Shown in pieces: positions 44,638 through 53,965 of a DNA stretch of 64,000 bases. The notes under the pieces are model-generated. The model did not search any database. It worked only from the letters and a program-made list of their open reading frames with translations, and was not told the origin of the DNA. Source of the DNA: Arthrobacter sp. NEB 688 (GTDB lineage Bacteria > Actinomycetota > Actinomycetes > Actinomycetales > Dermatophilaceae); contig NZ_CP053707.1 in the NCBI RefSeq assembly GCF_013201035.1, positions 1,178,001-1,242,000 of the forward strand, written 5' to 3'. Position 1 is the stretch's first letter, and each line of letters begins with the position of its first letter. The translations under genes were made by a program, and so were the position numbers.

Positions 44638-45669
44638 GTGCCCATCGCAACGCCCGAGGTCTACGCCGACATGCTCGACCGGGCCAAGAACGGCTCGTTC
44701 GCCTACCCGGCCATCAACATCACGTCGAGCTCGACGATCACGGCCGCCATCCGCGGCTTCGCGGAGGCGGGCTCCGACGGCATCATCCAGGTCTCCACCG
44801 GTGGCGGCGAGTACGCGTCCGGCTCGACGGTCAAGGACATGGTCACCGGCGCGAAGGCGCTCGCCGCCTACGCCGAGGAGGTCGCGAAGAACTACTCCGT
44901 CAACATCGCGCTCCACACCGACCACTGCCCCAAGGACAAGCTCGACACCTTCGTGCGCCCGCTGCTCGCCGCGTCGGCCGAGCGCGTCAAGGCCGGCGGC
45001 CTGCCGATCTTCCAGTCGCACATGTGGGACGGCTCCGCCGTGCCGCTCGACGAGAACCTGCGCATCGCCGAGGACCTCCTCGCGCAGTGCAAGGCCGCGC
45101 GGGTCATCCTCGAGATCGAGGTCGGCGTCGTCGGTGGCGAGGAGGACGGCGTCGAGAACGCCATCAACGACAAGCTGTACTCCACCCCGGACGACGCGGT
45201 CGCGACCGTGCGCGCGCTCGGCTCCGGCGAGAACGGCTACTACATGACCGCGCTGACCTTCGGGAACGTGCACGGCGTCTACAAGCCGGGCAACGTCAAG
45301 CTGCGCCCCGAGGTCCTCCAGGCCGCCCAGGAGGCCGCCGCCGCCGAGCTCGGGCTCGCCGCCGACAGCAAGCCCTTCCACCTCGTCTTCCACGGCGGCT
45401 CGGGCTCCCTCCCGCAGGAGATCTCGGACGCGGTCGACTACGGCGTCGTCAAGATGAACGTCGACACCGACACCCAGTACGCGTACACCCGCCCGGTGGC
45501 CGACTGGATGCTCAAGAACTACAGCGGCGTCCTCAAGATCGACGGCGAGGTCGGCAACAAGAAGCAGTACGACCCGCGCGCGTGGGGCAAGGAGGCCGAG
45601 GCCGGGATGGCGCAGCGCGTCGTCGAGGCCTGCCAGAACCTGCGTTCCGCCGGGACCCACCAGGGCTGA
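44638..45669 (+). CDS. fba: Class II fructose-bisphosphate aldolase
   Basis: 343 residues. Zinc-dependent class II features: AYPAINITSSSTITAAI, the zinc-site ALHTDHCPKDK, EIEVGVVGGEEDG, LTFGNVHGVYKPG and FHGGSGS. It interconverts fructose-1,6-bisphosphate and the triose phosphates. GTG 44638 follows AGGAG by 8 nt. Two hairpin terminators follow the gene, then a DUF3151 gene, an order also found in other Actinobacteria. Confidence 0.96.
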   Translation: MPIATPEVYADMLDRAKNGSFAYPAINITSSSTITAAIRGFAEAGSDGIIQVSTGGGEYASGSTVKDMVTGAKALAAYAEEVAKNYSVNIALHTDHCPKDKLDTFVRPLLAASAERVKAGGLPIFQSHMWDGSAVPLDENLRIAEDLLAQCKAARVILEIEVGVVGGEEDGVENAINDKLYSTPDDAVATVRALGSGENGYYMTALTFGNVHGVYKPGNVKLRPEVLQAAQEAAAAELGLAADSKPFHLVFHGGSGSLPQEISDAVDYGVVKMNVDTDTQYAYTRPVADWMLKNYSGVLKIDGEVGNKKQYDPRAWGKEAEAGMAQRVVEACQNLRSAGTHQG

Positions 45670-45690
45670 GCCCGATCACGCCGAGCCCCC

Positions 45691-45737
45691 TCGCTCGACG
45701 GGGCGGACGGGCGGACCCCGTCCACCCCGTCGAGCGA
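45691..45737. terminator. fba terminator hairpin 1
   Basis: TCGCTCGACGGGG (45691-45703) pairs perfectly with 45725-45737; an inner GGACGGG/CCCGTCC stem continues it to a 5-nt loop, about 20 bp in all. Confidence 0.75.
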
Positions 45738-45782
45738 ACAGGACACGCCGTCCGGACCCTCGTCCGGGCGGCGTGTCCTGTT
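45737..45782. terminator. fba terminator hairpin 2
   Basis: A 21-bp stem with one mismatch (45737-45757 / 45762-45782) and a CCTC loop, directly abutting hairpin 1. Two CGACGGGTGGGGG direct repeats follow before the next promoter. Confidence 0.75.
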
Positions 45783-45854
45783 CCCTCGACGGGTGGGGGT
45801 GGGGTCCCTCCGACGGGTGGGGGCGGGCCCGGATGTCGTGGGGGCCGGGGCGGC

Positions 45855-45860
45855 TAGCGT
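45855..45860 (+). promoter_or_regulatory. -10 box of leaderless DUF3151 gene
   Basis: TAGCGT, 6 nt before the ATG at 45867. Confidence 0.55.
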
Positions 45861-45866
45861 GGGGCC

Positions 45867-46274
45867 ATGAGCACCAGCGACCTCCTCGGCATCCCGCCCA
45901 CGCACCTGCCCGACGACCCGGCGGCCCGCCCGCTGGCCGACGGGGTCGCCGCCGACCAGGTCGCGGCCGCCCAGCCCGCCTCCTCCCTCGCGTGGGCGGT
46001 GCTCGCCGAGGACGCCCTCGCCGACGACCGGCCCGTCGAGGCCTACGCGTACGCCCGCACCGGCTACCACCGCGGCCTCGACGCCCTGCGCCGCAGCGGG
46101 TGGCGCGGGCAGGGGCCGGTGCCGTGGGAGCACGAGCCCAACCGCGGCTTCCTGCGCGCGCTCGCCGCGCTGGCCAAGGCCGCCGACGCGATCGGCGAGG
46201 AGGAGGAGCGCCACCGGTGCGCCGAGTTCCTCCGCGCGGCGAGCGCGACCGGGGCCCGCGAGCTCGGCCTGTAG
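45867..46274 (+). CDS. DUF3151 domain protein
   Basis: 135 residues, a helical protein matching actinobacterial DUF3151: LPDDPAARPLADGVA, AAQPASSLAWAVLAEDAL, AYAYARTGYHRGLDALRR, GWRGQGPVPWEHEPNRGFLRALAAL (read in pieces). The pattern looks TPR-like. Function unknown; neighbourhood to fba recurs in related genomes. Leaderless start at ATG 45867; a GGGCCCGG/CCGGGCCC hairpin follows at 46319. Confidence 0.85.
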   Translation: MSTSDLLGIPPTHLPDDPAARPLADGVAADQVAAAQPASSLAWAVLAEDALADDRPVEAYAYARTGYHRGLDALRRSGWRGQGPVPWEHEPNRGFLRALAALAKAADAIGEEEERHRCAEFLRAASATGARELGL

Positions 46275-46318
46275 GCGGGGCCCGGCGGGCGGCATCCCCG
46301 GGCGTCGGGACCGGGCGA

Positions 46319-46347
46319 GGGCCCGGCTGTCGTCGACATCCGGGCCC
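46319..46347. terminator. Hairpin after the DUF3151 gene
   Basis: GGGCCCGG (46319-46326) pairs with CCGGGCCC (46340-46347), 13-nt loop. The remaining sequence to 46551 has no gene; a GGCCAC direct repeat near 46482 lies close to the next gene's presumed promoter. Confidence 0.5.
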
Positions 46348-46551
46348 TGCCCGCCGCCGATCCGCACCACCGGGTGCCTCTCGCTCCGCTCTCGCACGGA
46401 ACGCGCGTCGCCCGGTGGTCCCCTGCGTCCTCGGCTGCGTCCGTCCATCGTGCCCGCCCCCTCCTGTGACGTGCGACACTAGGCGGCCACTGGCCGGTAA
46501 CGGCCACGCCAGGGGCGTGCAGGGGTGTGCGCGGAGTGACCGGGGGGCACG

Positions 46552-47328
46552 ATGGTGGACCACGAGGACGGCAGGGTCATGCTGCTGCTCGAGGAGCACG
46601 TGCGCCGCGAGCGGGAACGGACGGAGTCGCGCCAGCGCGAGCTCGACGAGGCGGCCGGGCTGCTCGCCGAGGTGACCTCCCGCACCCTCGGGGCCCTCGA
46701 CCTGCGCACCGAGCCGCTCGCGGGGTCGGTCTCGCCGGCGGTCGTCAACCACCTCCTGCGCGAGAGCCGCGGGATGGTGCGCAACTTCGTCCTCACGGTC
46801 GAGCGGGGGCCGGCGCTCGACGACTCCACCGTGCGGGCCAACCGCGAGCGCATCGAGCGGGGTGACGCGCAGCGGGCGATCTACCCCGCCGACGTGCTGA
46901 CCACCCTCGCCGGGCAGCGCTGGCTCGGGGTGTGGGCCGAGGCCGGCGAGGACCAGCGGATGCTGCCCGCGACCTCGACGGAGTTCGCCGTGTTCGGGGA
47001 GTCCGCGGTCGTGGCCCTCGGCGGCTGGGACGACCCGGGGTCGGCGTACGTGCTGCTGCGCGACCCGCTCGTCGTGCGCCTCTACACCGACTACTTCGAC
47101 CTCGCCTGGCGCTACGCGGCGCCGGTGCCCCGCGGCGGGGAGGGGGCGGGCGACGACGACCCCCGGCTCGTCGAGCTCCTGGGCCTGGGCATCAAGGACG
47201 AGGCGATCGCCCGTCACCTCGGGGTGAGCCTGCGGACGGTGCGCCGTCGGGTCTCGCGGCTCATGGCCGTCAACGGGGTCGACTCCCGCTTCCAGCTGGG
47301 CTGGGTGCTCGCGGCGCGGCGCCGCTGA
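46552..47328 (+). CDS. LuxR-type helix-turn-helix transcriptional regulator
   Basis: 258 residues. The C-terminal 60 residues are a LuxR-like helix-turn-helix: LVELLGLGIKDEAIARHLGVSLRTVRRRVSRLM (key residues Thr/Val/Arg of the recognition helix). The N-terminus is a charged coiled coil (LLEEHVRRERERTESRQRELDE) followed by a mixed sensor-like domain resembling the TrmB/Pat-like N-terminal modules of related regulators. Signal and targets are unknown. ATG 46552; no strong ribosome site. Confidence 0.8.
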   Translation: MVDHEDGRVMLLLEEHVRRERERTESRQRELDEAAGLLAEVTSRTLGALDLRTEPLAGSVSPAVVNHLLRESRGMVRNFVLTVERGPALDDSTVRANRERIERGDAQRAIYPADVLTTLAGQRWLGVWAEAGEDQRMLPATSTEFAVFGESAVVALGGWDDPGSAYVLLRDPLVVRLYTDYFDLAWRYAAPVPRGGEGAGDDDPRLVELLGLGIKDEAIARHLGVSLRTVRRRVSRLMAVNGVDSRFQLGWVLAARRR

Positions 47329-47350
47329 CCGGGTCGGCGCCCGGTCGCGG

Positions 47351-47356
47351 TAGGGT
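47351..47356 (+). promoter_or_regulatory. -10 box of purA
   Basis: TAGGGT, about 94 nt before the ATG; unlike neighbours this transcript has a leader with its own hairpin at 47369-47409. Confidence 0.45.
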
Positions 47357-47368
47357 GGGGTGGACGAG

Positions 47369-47409
47369 GCCCCGGCGCGATCCGCGAGGGGCCTTCTCCG
47401 CGCCGGGGC
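47369..47409 (+). promoter_or_regulatory. Hairpin in the purA leader
   Basis: GCCCCGGCGCG (47369-47379) pairs perfectly with 47399-47409. It begins about 6 nt after the expected transcription start and ends 40 nt before the ATG. It could stabilise the 5' end or regulate; no known purine riboswitch fold was recognised. Confidence 0.45.
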
Positions 47410-47449
47410 ACGGCCGTCCCGGGCGCACCACGTGTCGGAAGGAGCCGGG

Positions 47450-48751
47450 ATGCCGGCGATCGTGCTGGTCGGAGCCCAGTGGGGCGACGAGGGCAAGGGC
47501 AAGGCGACCGACCTCATGGGCACCGACGTCGACTACGTCGTCAAGTTCAACGGGGGCAACAACGCGGGCCACACGGTGGTCATCGCCGGTGAGGACGGGA
47601 CGCGCGAGAAGTACGCGCTGCACCTGCTGCCCTCGGGCATCCTCACCCCGACGGTGACCCCGGTCATCGGCAACGGGGTCGTCATCGACCTCGAGGTGCT
47701 CTTCCAGGAGCTCGACGGGCTCGAGGCGCGCGGGGTCGACACCTCGAAGCTCGTCGTGTCGTCGAACGCCCACGTCATCGCGCCGTACAACCGGACGCTC
47801 GACAAGGTGACCGAGCGCTTCCTCGGCAAGCGCAAGATCGGCACGACCGGGCGCGGCATCGGCCCGACGTACGCCGACAAGATGAACCGCGTCGGCATCC
47901 GCGTGCAGGACCTCTTCGACGAGGGCATCCTGCGGCAGAAGGTCGAGGCCGCCCTGGGGTTCAAGAACCAGGTGCTCGTGAAGATCTACAACACCCGCGC
48001 CGTCGACGTCGACCTCGTCGTCGAGGAGCTGCTCGGGTACGCCGAGCGGCTGCGGCCGATGGTCGCGGACACCGCGCTCGTGCTCGAGCAGGCGCTCGAC
48101 GCCGGGGCGAACGTGCTGCTCGAGGCCGGCCAGGCCACGCTGCTCGACGTCGACCACGGCACCTACCCGTTCGTCACCTCGTCGTCGGCCACCGCCGGCG
48201 GGGCGTGCACCGGCTCCGGCATCCCGCCGACGCGGGTGTCGCGGGTCATCGCGATCCTCAAGGCGTACACGACGCGCGTCGGGGAGGGTCCCTTCCCGAC
48301 CGAGCTGTTCGACGACGACGGCGAGACGCTGCGCAAGACGGGCGCCGAGTACGGCACGACGACCGGCCGCCCGCGCCGCTGCGGCTGGGTCGACACCGTC
48401 ATCGGGCGCTACGCCACGCGGGTCAACGGGGTCACCGACTTCGTCATCACCAAGCTCGACGTCCTCACCGGCTTCGAGCAGGTGCCGGTGTGCGTGGCCT
48501 ACGAGGTCGACGGCGTGCGCCACGACGAGATGCCGGTGTCACAGAGCGACTTCCACCACGCGAAGCCCGTGTACGAGATGCTCGACGGGTGGTGGGAGGA
48601 CCTGTCGGAGTGCCGGACCTTCGAGGACCTGCCGGCGGCGGCGCAGCGCTACGTGCTGCGCGTCGAGGAGCTCATCGGGGCCCGTGTGTCGGCCATCGGC
48701 GTCGGCCCCGGGCGGCACGAGATCATCCAGCGGCACGCTCTGCTCGACTGA
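47450..48751 (+). CDS. purA: Adenylosuccinate synthetase
   Basis: 433 residues, standard length. The P-loop-like [21 protein letters not shown] (catalytic His), [13 protein letters not shown] (switch loop), [10 protein letters not shown] and the GTP-binding end ([10 protein letters not shown]) are present. It makes adenylosuccinate from IMP, Asp and GTP. Strong GGAAGGAG 5 nt upstream of the ATG. Other purine genes follow at 51696, 57953 and 60413. Confidence 0.97.
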   Translation: MPAIVLVGAQWGDEGKGKATDLMGTDVDYVVKFNGGNNAGHTVVIAGEDGTREKYALHLLPSGILTPTVTPVIGNGVVIDLEVLFQELDGLEARGVDTSKLVVSSNAHVIAPYNRTLDKVTERFLGKRKIGTTGRGIGPTYADKMNRVGIRVQDLFDEGILRQKVEAALGFKNQVLVKIYNTRAVDVDLVVEELLGYAERLRPMVADTALVLEQALDAGANVLLEAGQATLLDVDHGTYPFVTSSSATAGGACTGSGIPPTRVSRVIAILKAYTTRVGEGPFPTELFDDDGETLRKTGAEYGTTTGRPRRCGWVDTVIGRYATRVNGVTDFVITKLDVLTGFEQVPVCVAYEVDGVRHDEMPVSQSDFHHAKPVYEMLDGWWEDLSECRTFEDLPAAAQRYVLRVEELIGARVSAIGVGPGRHEIIQRHALLD

Positions 48752-48820
48752 GCGACCCCCGCGTCGGCTTGCACGTCGCCCCCTCCCGCCGACCCGGCCG
48801 GAGGGGGCGTCGTGCGTCCG

Positions 48821-49310
48821 GGGTCGGCGTGACCTCGTCGTGCCGACCCGACCTCGCCATGCCGGTGTGCCATGACGGGGCGGCCGGACGAGGTGGGGGC
48901 GGCAGGGCGAGATCGGCCCGGCCGGATGGTGTGTGCTCCCAGCCTCCACGCACCTCGGGAGGTTTCCCTCCCGCCGCGGGAGGTTTCCCTCCCCCTCGGG
49001 AAGTTTCCCTCCCGCCCTGGGAGGTCTCCCTCCCGGGACGGCAGGTCGTCCTCACACCGCGGGAGGTTTCCCTCCCGGCGTGCGACCGGATGGTTGCGAA
49101 GTGGCAGGTAAACGTCCCCGGGCGGGTGGAGGCTGGGAGAGAACACTCTCGCCGGGGCCGGACGTGCGGGGTCGGCGTGACGTCGTCGTGCCGACCCGAC
49201 CTCGCCGTGCCGGTGTGCCAGGACAGGGCGGCGGGGTGAGATGAGGGCGGCGCGGCCATGTGAGCACAGCCGGACCAGATGGGGCCGGCCGGGCGAGATC
49301 GGCCCGGCCG
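48821..49310. repeat. Composite repeat region between purA and the HelR-like gene
   Basis: No gene fits in 48752-49346. A ~63-bp sequence occurs twice in direct orientation (about 48820-48882 and 49168-49231); each copy starts with a hairpin GGGTCGGC-N13-GCCGACCC. A GGCGAGATCGGCCCGGCCGG word also recurs (near 48907 and 49288). Between them, CTCCCAGCCTCCAC (48936-48949) and its exact complement (49126-49139) enclose the six short hairpins described separately. The overall layout is repeat - inverted arms with hairpin array - repeat. Confidence 0.75.
48956..49077. repeat. Six-copy ~21-bp hairpin array
   Basis: CGGGAGG-TTTC-CCTCCCG and variants at 48956, 48977, 48997, 49018, about 49038 (degenerate) and 49060. 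Each unit is a self-complementary hairpin with a TTTC or TCTC loop; variations often keep pairing. Confidence 0.85.
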
Positions 49311-49346
49311 GGCGATGTCGGGGCGGGCCGGCGGGGGCGGGCTGCG

Positions 49347-51557
49347 TCAGGCGGGACGCAGGACGTGCATCCGGTGCGCCGCCCGGGTGAGGACGACGTA
49401 GAGCACGCGCACCCCGCCGGGGGACTCCTCGGTGATGGCGTCCGGGTCGAGCACGACCGTCGCGTCCCACTCCAGGCCCTTGGTCGACAGGGGGTCGATG
49501 ACCTGCACCCGCCCGTCGCCGGCCCCGTCGAGCACGGACGCCCGCTCGGCCCAGCGCCGCGGCGTGATGACGGCGATCGAGCCGTCGACCTCGCCGAGCA
49601 GCGCCTCGACCGAGCCGCGCGCCGCGTCGACGAGCCCCTCGGGGGCCGCACGGTCGACCGGGTGCACCCCGGTCTCGCGCACGGCGTCGGGGATGTCGGC
49701 GTCCGGCACGAGCGGCAGGATGACGTCGCGCGCGTGGTCGAAGATCTCGCGGGCGTTGCGGTAGTTGGTGTCCATGTGGAACAGCCGGCGCTCGAGCCCG
49801 GCGAAGGCCTCCTCGCGGGCCCGACCGGCCTCGGCGAGGTCCGGCCACGACGCCTGCGCCGCGTCGCCGACGACCGTCCACGACGCCGTCCGACCCCGCC
49901 GCGCGACCATCCGCCACTGCATCGGCGAGAGGTCCTGCGCCTCGTCGACGAGCACGTGCGCGTACGCCGCGGCCCGCTCGATGCGGCCGGCCATCAGGCG
50001 TGCCCGGGCATCCCCCGGCGCGAGGACCGCCCGGGTGTCGGCACGCGGTGCCCGCCCGAGCCCGGCCCGCACGTCCTGCACCCCGTAGGACGACAGGTCG
50101 TCGAGCTCCTCGATGTCGTAGAACCCCTTCTCCTCGCGCGTGACCTCGGGCAGCGACCCGAGGCGGGCGAGCAGGTCGTCGACGAGCGGCACGTCGGCCA
50201 CCGACCACTCGCCGGTCGCCACCGCCTCCCGGTACGACGCCGCGAGCGCGGCCGCGTCCCCGTGCGACAGCACGCCGCGCCCGACCCGGTAGGCGTGCTC
50301 GGTGTCGGTGAGCGTCAGCAGCAGCTCGCGCGGGTCGAGCGGCCGCCACCACGACGACATGAACTGGTCGACGGAGCGCGAGTCCTCGAAGGCGCCGAGG
50401 AAGTCCGAGCGCTCGCCCTGGCGCACCGAGCGCCACGCGGCCTCGGCCAGCGCGGCCCGCGCGGCCGCGGCGCCGAGGTTGTGCTGGTGGGTGCGCAGCA
50501 CGTCCGAGCGGACGCGCCGCAGCACCTCCTCGTCGAGCCGGACGGCGTGCCCGGCGACGAAGGCGCGGAACGTGGTCGGTGCCCCGACCGGCGGTCGGGA
50601 CGCGAGCCGCCCGAGCACCTGCCGGATGCGGAGCGAGCCCTTGACCGCCGCGACCTCGGGGGTGTCGAGGCGCACCGCCGTCACGCCGTCGACGACGTCG
50701 CCGAGCGCGCGCAGCGCCACCGACTCCTCGCCGAGGGAGGGCAGGACCCGCTCGATGTACGCGGTGTAGGCGGACGACGGCCCGATGACGAGGATGCCGC
50801 CGTGCTCGAAGCGCCGGCGCTCGGCGTAGAGCAGGTAGGCCGCGCGGTGCAGCGCGACGACCGTCTTGCCGGTGCCCGGGCCGCCGGTGATCTCGGTGAC
50901 GCCGCGGGAGGGGGCGCGGATGGCCTCGTCCTGGTGGCGCTGGATGGTCGCGACGATGTCGCGCATCTGCGTGCCGCGGCTGCGGGTCAGGGCGGCCATC
51001 AGCGCGCCGTCGCCGACGACCACGATGTCGTCCGGCGCCTCGGGGACCATGAGGTCGTCCTCGACCCCGACGACCTGCGCGCCGCGGCAGCGCAGGACCC
51101 GCCGTCGCACGACGCCCATCGGGTCGACCGGGGTCGCGCGGTAGAAGGCGGTGGCCGCCGGGGCGCGCCAGTCGACGACGAGCGGCTCGTACTCGTCGTC
51201 GCGCACGCCGAGGCGGCCGATGTGGCGGACCTCGCGCTGGGCGGCGGTCGAGTCCTCGGTGCCGAGGTCGAGCCGGCCGAAGACGAGGCCCTCGTACTGG
51301 GTGTCGATCGCCGCGCGGCGCCGGGCGGCCGCGAAGACGAGGGCGTCGCGCTCGAAGAGCCCGGTCATCTCCTCGTCGCGGACGTCGCCGGTGCGGTCGG
51401 TGCGGCCGCGGGCCATCCCGTCGGCCTCGACGTCGCGGGCGCGCCCGCTCGCCTTCTCGAGCTCGGCGTAGACGCGGTCGACGTGCGCCTGCTCGACGGC
51501 GATCTCGCGCTCGACGTCGGGGGAGGCCTCGGGCTGGCCCGGGTGGTGCGTGGTCAC
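49347..51557 (-). CDS. HelR/HelD-like RNA polymerase-associated ATPase (UvrD-type fold)
   Basis: 736 residues. Superfamily 1A motifs: Walker A GGPGTGKTVVALHRAAYLL (about residues 225-243), Walker B HVLVDEAQDLSPMQWRM, Q/R motifs VVGDAAQASWP and DTNYRNAREIF, and the end STKGLEWDATVVL ... VVLTRAAHRM. The N-terminal 60 residues are a charged antiparallel coiled coil as in HelD proteins that enter the RNA polymerase channels. HelD/HelR recycle stalled polymerase and can protect against rifamycins. Distinguishing HelR from a generic UvrD/Rep-like helicase needs alignment. No rifamycin-associated element was recognised upstream; TAGACT at 51602-51607 is a likely -10. Confidence 0.82.
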   Translation of the reverse strand: MTTHHPGQPEASPDVEREIAVEQAHVDRVYAELEKASGRARDVEADGMARGRTDRTGDVRDEEMTGLFERDALVFAAARRRAAIDTQYEGLVFGRLDLGTEDSTAAQREVRHIGRLGVRDDEYEPLVVDWRAPAATAFYRATPVDPMGVVRRRVLRCRGAQVVGVEDDLMVPEAPDDIVVVGDGALMAALTRSRGTQMRDIVATIQRHQDEAIRAPSRGVTEITGGPGTGKTVVALHRAAYLLYAERRRFEHGGILVIGPSSAYTAYIERVLPSLGEESVALRALGDVVDGVTAVRLDTPEVAAVKGSLRIRQVLGRLASRPPVGAPTTFRAFVAGHAVRLDEEVLRRVRSDVLRTHQHNLGAAAARAALAEAAWRSVRQGERSDFLGAFEDSRSVDQFMSSWWRPLDPRELLLTLTDTEHAYRVGRGVLSHGDAAALAASYREAVATGEWSVADVPLVDDLLARLGSLPEVTREEKGFYDIEELDDLSSYGVQDVRAGLGRAPRADTRAVLAPGDARARLMAGRIERAAAYAHVLVDEAQDLSPMQWRMVARRGRTASWTVVGDAAQASWPDLAEAGRAREEAFAGLERRLFHMDTNYRNAREIFDHARDVILPLVPDADIPDAVRETGVHPVDRAAPEGLVDAARGSVEALLGEVDGSIAVITPRRWAERASVLDGAGDGRVQVIDPLSTKGLEWDATVVLDPDAITEESPGGVRVLYVVLTRAAHRMHVLRPA

Positions 51558-51601
51558 GGAGCCGCGGTCTCCTCGCAGGATCGGCTGGACACGGAACTCA
51601 C

Positions 51602-51607
51602 CAGTCT
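51602..51607 (-). promoter_or_regulatory. -10 box of the HelR-like gene
   Basis: TAGACT on the minus strand, giving a leader of about 40 nt with GAGGAG upstream of the GTG at 51557. Confidence 0.45.
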
Positions 51608-51681
51608 AGCCGCGTCATCAGCGGGGGCGGGGCACTCCGTTCGGGCGCCGGTCGACCGTGCACGGGGGAGCCCGCGGCCCC

Positions 51682-51687
51682 TAGGGT
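51682..51687 (+). promoter_or_regulatory. -10 box of leaderless purD
   Basis: TAGGGT, 8 nt before the GTG at 51696. Confidence 0.5.
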
Positions 51688-51695
51688 GGCTGCCC

Positions 51696-52982
51696 GTGAA
51701 GGTCCTCGTCATCGGCTCCGGTGCCCGCGAGCACGCCATCGTCCGCGCCCTGGCGCTCGACCCCGCCCTCGACGCGGTCATCGCCGCCCCGGGCAACCCG
51801 GGCATCGAGGCGGTGGCCCCGTGCGAGCCGCTGCCCGGGGGCGTCGCCGACGCCGACGGGATCCTCGAGGTCGCCCGCCGGCACGGGGTCGACCTCGTCG
51901 TCGTCGGCCCCGAGGCGCCGCTCGTCGCTGGCGTCGCCGACGCGGTGCGCGCCGCGGGCACCCCCTGCTTCGGACCGTCGGCGGCCGCCGCCCGCCTCGA
52001 GGGCAGCAAGGCGTACGCCAAGGAGGTGATGTCGGCCGCCGACGTCCCGACCGCGATGGCCCACGTCTGCACGACCGAGGCCGAGCTCGCCGACGCCCTC
52101 GACGCGCTCGGCGCCCCCCACGTCGTCAAGGACGACGGGCTCGCGGCGGGCAAGGGGGTCGTCGTCACCGACGACCGCGCCGAGGCCCTCGCGCACGGGC
52201 TCGCCTGCCTGGCCAAGGACGACGGCCGCGTCGTCGTCGAGGAGTTCCTCGACGGCCCGGAGGTCTCCCTCTTCTGCCTCTGCGACGGCGAGACCGTCGT
52301 GCCGCTCAGCCCCGCGCAGGACTTCAAGCGCATCGGCGACGGCGACACCGGCCCGAACACCGGCGGGATGGGCGCCTACAGCCCGCTCGACTGGGCGCCG
52401 GACGGCCTCGTCGACGACGTCGTCGCCCGCATCGCGCAGCCGGTCGTCGACGAGATGGCCCGCCGCGGCGCGCCGTTCGTCGGGGTCCTCTACGTCGGCC
52501 TCGCGCTGACCCGCCGCGGGCCGCGCGTCATCGAGTTCAACGTCCGGTTCGGCGACCCCGAGACGCAGGTCGTCCTCGACCGGCTGCGCACGCCGCTGGC
52601 CCAGGTGCTGCTCGCCGCGGCCGAGGGCCGGCTGGCGCAGGCCGAGCCGCTGCGCTGGTCCGACGAGCACGCCGTCACCGTCGTCGTCGCGGCGCAGGGC
52701 TACCCCGGCACGCCGCGCACCGGCGACCCCATCGACGGCCTCGGCGCCGTCCCGGGCGACCCCGACGCCTACGTCCTGCACGCCGGCACCGCCCGCGACG
52801 CCGACGGGGTGCTCGTCTCGGCCGGCGGGCGCGTGCTGTCGGTCGTCGCCCGGGGCGCCGACCTCGCGCAGGCCCGTGAGCGGGTCTACGCCGCCGTCGA
52901 CGCGGTCGGGCTCGAGGGCTCGCAGCACCGGCTCGACATCGCCGAGAAGGCGCAGCGCGGCGAGGTCACCGTCCCCGCCTGA
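51696..52982 (+). CDS. purD: Phosphoribosylamine-glycine ligase
   Basis: 428 residues. ATP-grasp enzyme: N-terminal VLVIGSGAREHAIVRAL, GPEAPLVAGVADA, VVKDDGLAAGKGVVV (ATP-binding), EEFLDGPEVSLFCLCDG, DGDTGPNTGGMGAYSP and EFNVRFGDPETQ (metal site). It catalyses the second step of purine synthesis. GTG 51696 gives the canonical MKVLVIGSG start. Confidence 0.96.
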   Translation: MKVLVIGSGAREHAIVRALALDPALDAVIAAPGNPGIEAVAPCEPLPGGVADADGILEVARRHGVDLVVVGPEAPLVAGVADAVRAAGTPCFGPSAAAARLEGSKAYAKEVMSAADVPTAMAHVCTTEAELADALDALGAPHVVKDDGLAAGKGVVVTDDRAEALAHGLACLAKDDGRVVVEEFLDGPEVSLFCLCDGETVVPLSPAQDFKRIGDGDTGPNTGGMGAYSPLDWAPDGLVDDVVARIAQPVVDEMARRGAPFVGVLYVGLALTRRGPRVIEFNVRFGDPETQVVLDRLRTPLAQVLLAAAEGRLAQAEPLRWSDEHAVTVVVAAQGYPGTPRTGDPIDGLGAVPGDPDAYVLHAGTARDADGVLVSAGGRVLSVVARGADLAQARERVYAAVDAVGLEGSQHRLDIAEKAQRGEVTVPA

Positions 52983-53038
52983 CCGCGGCGACCGGGCAGG
53001 TCCGGGGCCGCCCGGTGGACGCCCGGTGGACGCCGCTC

Positions 53039-53959
53039 TCAGGCGGTGAGCGCCGCGTGCGCGTCGGCGAGGTGGTCCAGGTCGTGCAGGTCGAGGACCT
53101 GCAGGTACACCCGGCTCGCGCCGGCCTCGGCGAGGCGCCCGACGCGCTCGCGGACCTCCTCGGGCGTCCCGGCGAGCCCGTTGGCGCGCAGCTCGGCGAC
53201 GTCGCGACCGATGGCCTCGGCGCGCCGGCGCAGCGTGGCCTCGTCCTTGCCGACGCACAGGACCTGCGCGGCGCTGTGGCCGAGGCTCAGCGGGTCGCGG
53301 CCGTGCTCCTCGCAGACCGCGTCGACCCGGGCGAAGAGCTGCGCGGTCTCGTCGACGGACGAGAACGGGACGTTGAACTCGGCGGCGTAGCGGGCGGCGA
53401 GCGACGGGGTGCGTCGTCTGCCGGCCCCGCCGACGATGATCGGCACCCCGCCGGGCTGCGTCGTGCGCACGAGGGCCGGCTGCCCGCTCACCGGGTAGTT
53501 CGAGCCGTCGTGGTCGTACTCGGAGCCCTCCGGCGCCGACCACATCCCGGTGATGAGGGCCAGCTGCTCCTCGAGCCGGTCGAAGCGCTCCTTCAGCGGC
53601 GGGAAGGGGATGCCGAACGCGCGGTGCTCGGCCTCGAACCAGCCGGCGCCGAGCCCGAGCTCGACCCGGCCGCCGCTCATCTGGTCGACCCCGGCGACCG
53701 TGACGGCCAGCGGGCCGGGCAGCCGGAAGGTCGCCGAGGTGACGAGCGTCCCGAGGCGGATGCGCGTGGTGTCGCGGGCCAGGCCGGCGAGCGTCGTCCA
53801 CGCGTCGGTCGGGCCGGGGAGCCCGTCACCGGACATCCGCAGGTAGTGGTCGGACCGGAAGAATGCGTCGTACCCGAGGTCCTCGGCCGCGCGGGCCACC
53901 GCCAGGAGGTCGTCGTACGTGGCGCCCTGCTGGGGCTCGGTGAAGATGCGCAGGTCCAT
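53039..53959 (-). CDS. LLM-class F420-dependent oxidoreductase
   Basis: 306 residues. TIM-barrel F420-dependent pattern: MDLRIFTEPQQGATYDDLL, GYDAFFRSDHYLRM, LGTLVTSATFRLPGPLAVTVA, MSGGRVELGLGAGWFEAEH, IIVGGAGRRRTPSLAARYA and GTPEEVRERVGRLAEAG. A hydride-transfer enzyme using F420H2; substrate unknown. It starts leaderless at ATG 53959; its -10 TAGCGT contains the stop codon of the upstream MFS gene. Confidence 0.9.
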   Translation of the reverse strand: MDLRIFTEPQQGATYDDLLAVARAAEDLGYDAFFRSDHYLRMSGDGLPGPTDAWTTLAGLARDTTRIRLGTLVTSATFRLPGPLAVTVAGVDQMSGGRVELGLGAGWFEAEHRAFGIPFPPLKERFDRLEEQLALITGMWSAPEGSEYDHDGSNYPVSGQPALVRTTQPGGVPIIVGGAGRRRTPSLAARYAAEFNVPFSSVDETAQLFARVDAVCEEHGRDPLSLGHSAAQVLCVGKDEATLRRRAEAIGRDVAELRANGLAGTPEEVRERVGRLAEAGASRVYLQVLDLHDLDHLADAHAALTA

Positions 53960-53965
53960 GGGCCC

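Noticed and set aside
48821-49310. Insertion sequence
   Set aside because: No transposase frame and no target-site duplication seen; only nested repeats.
49260-51695. Long open frame antisense to the HelR-like gene running into purD
   Set aside because: Only the part from 51696 is a recognisable protein (PurD); the upstream part is antisense low-complexity sequence.
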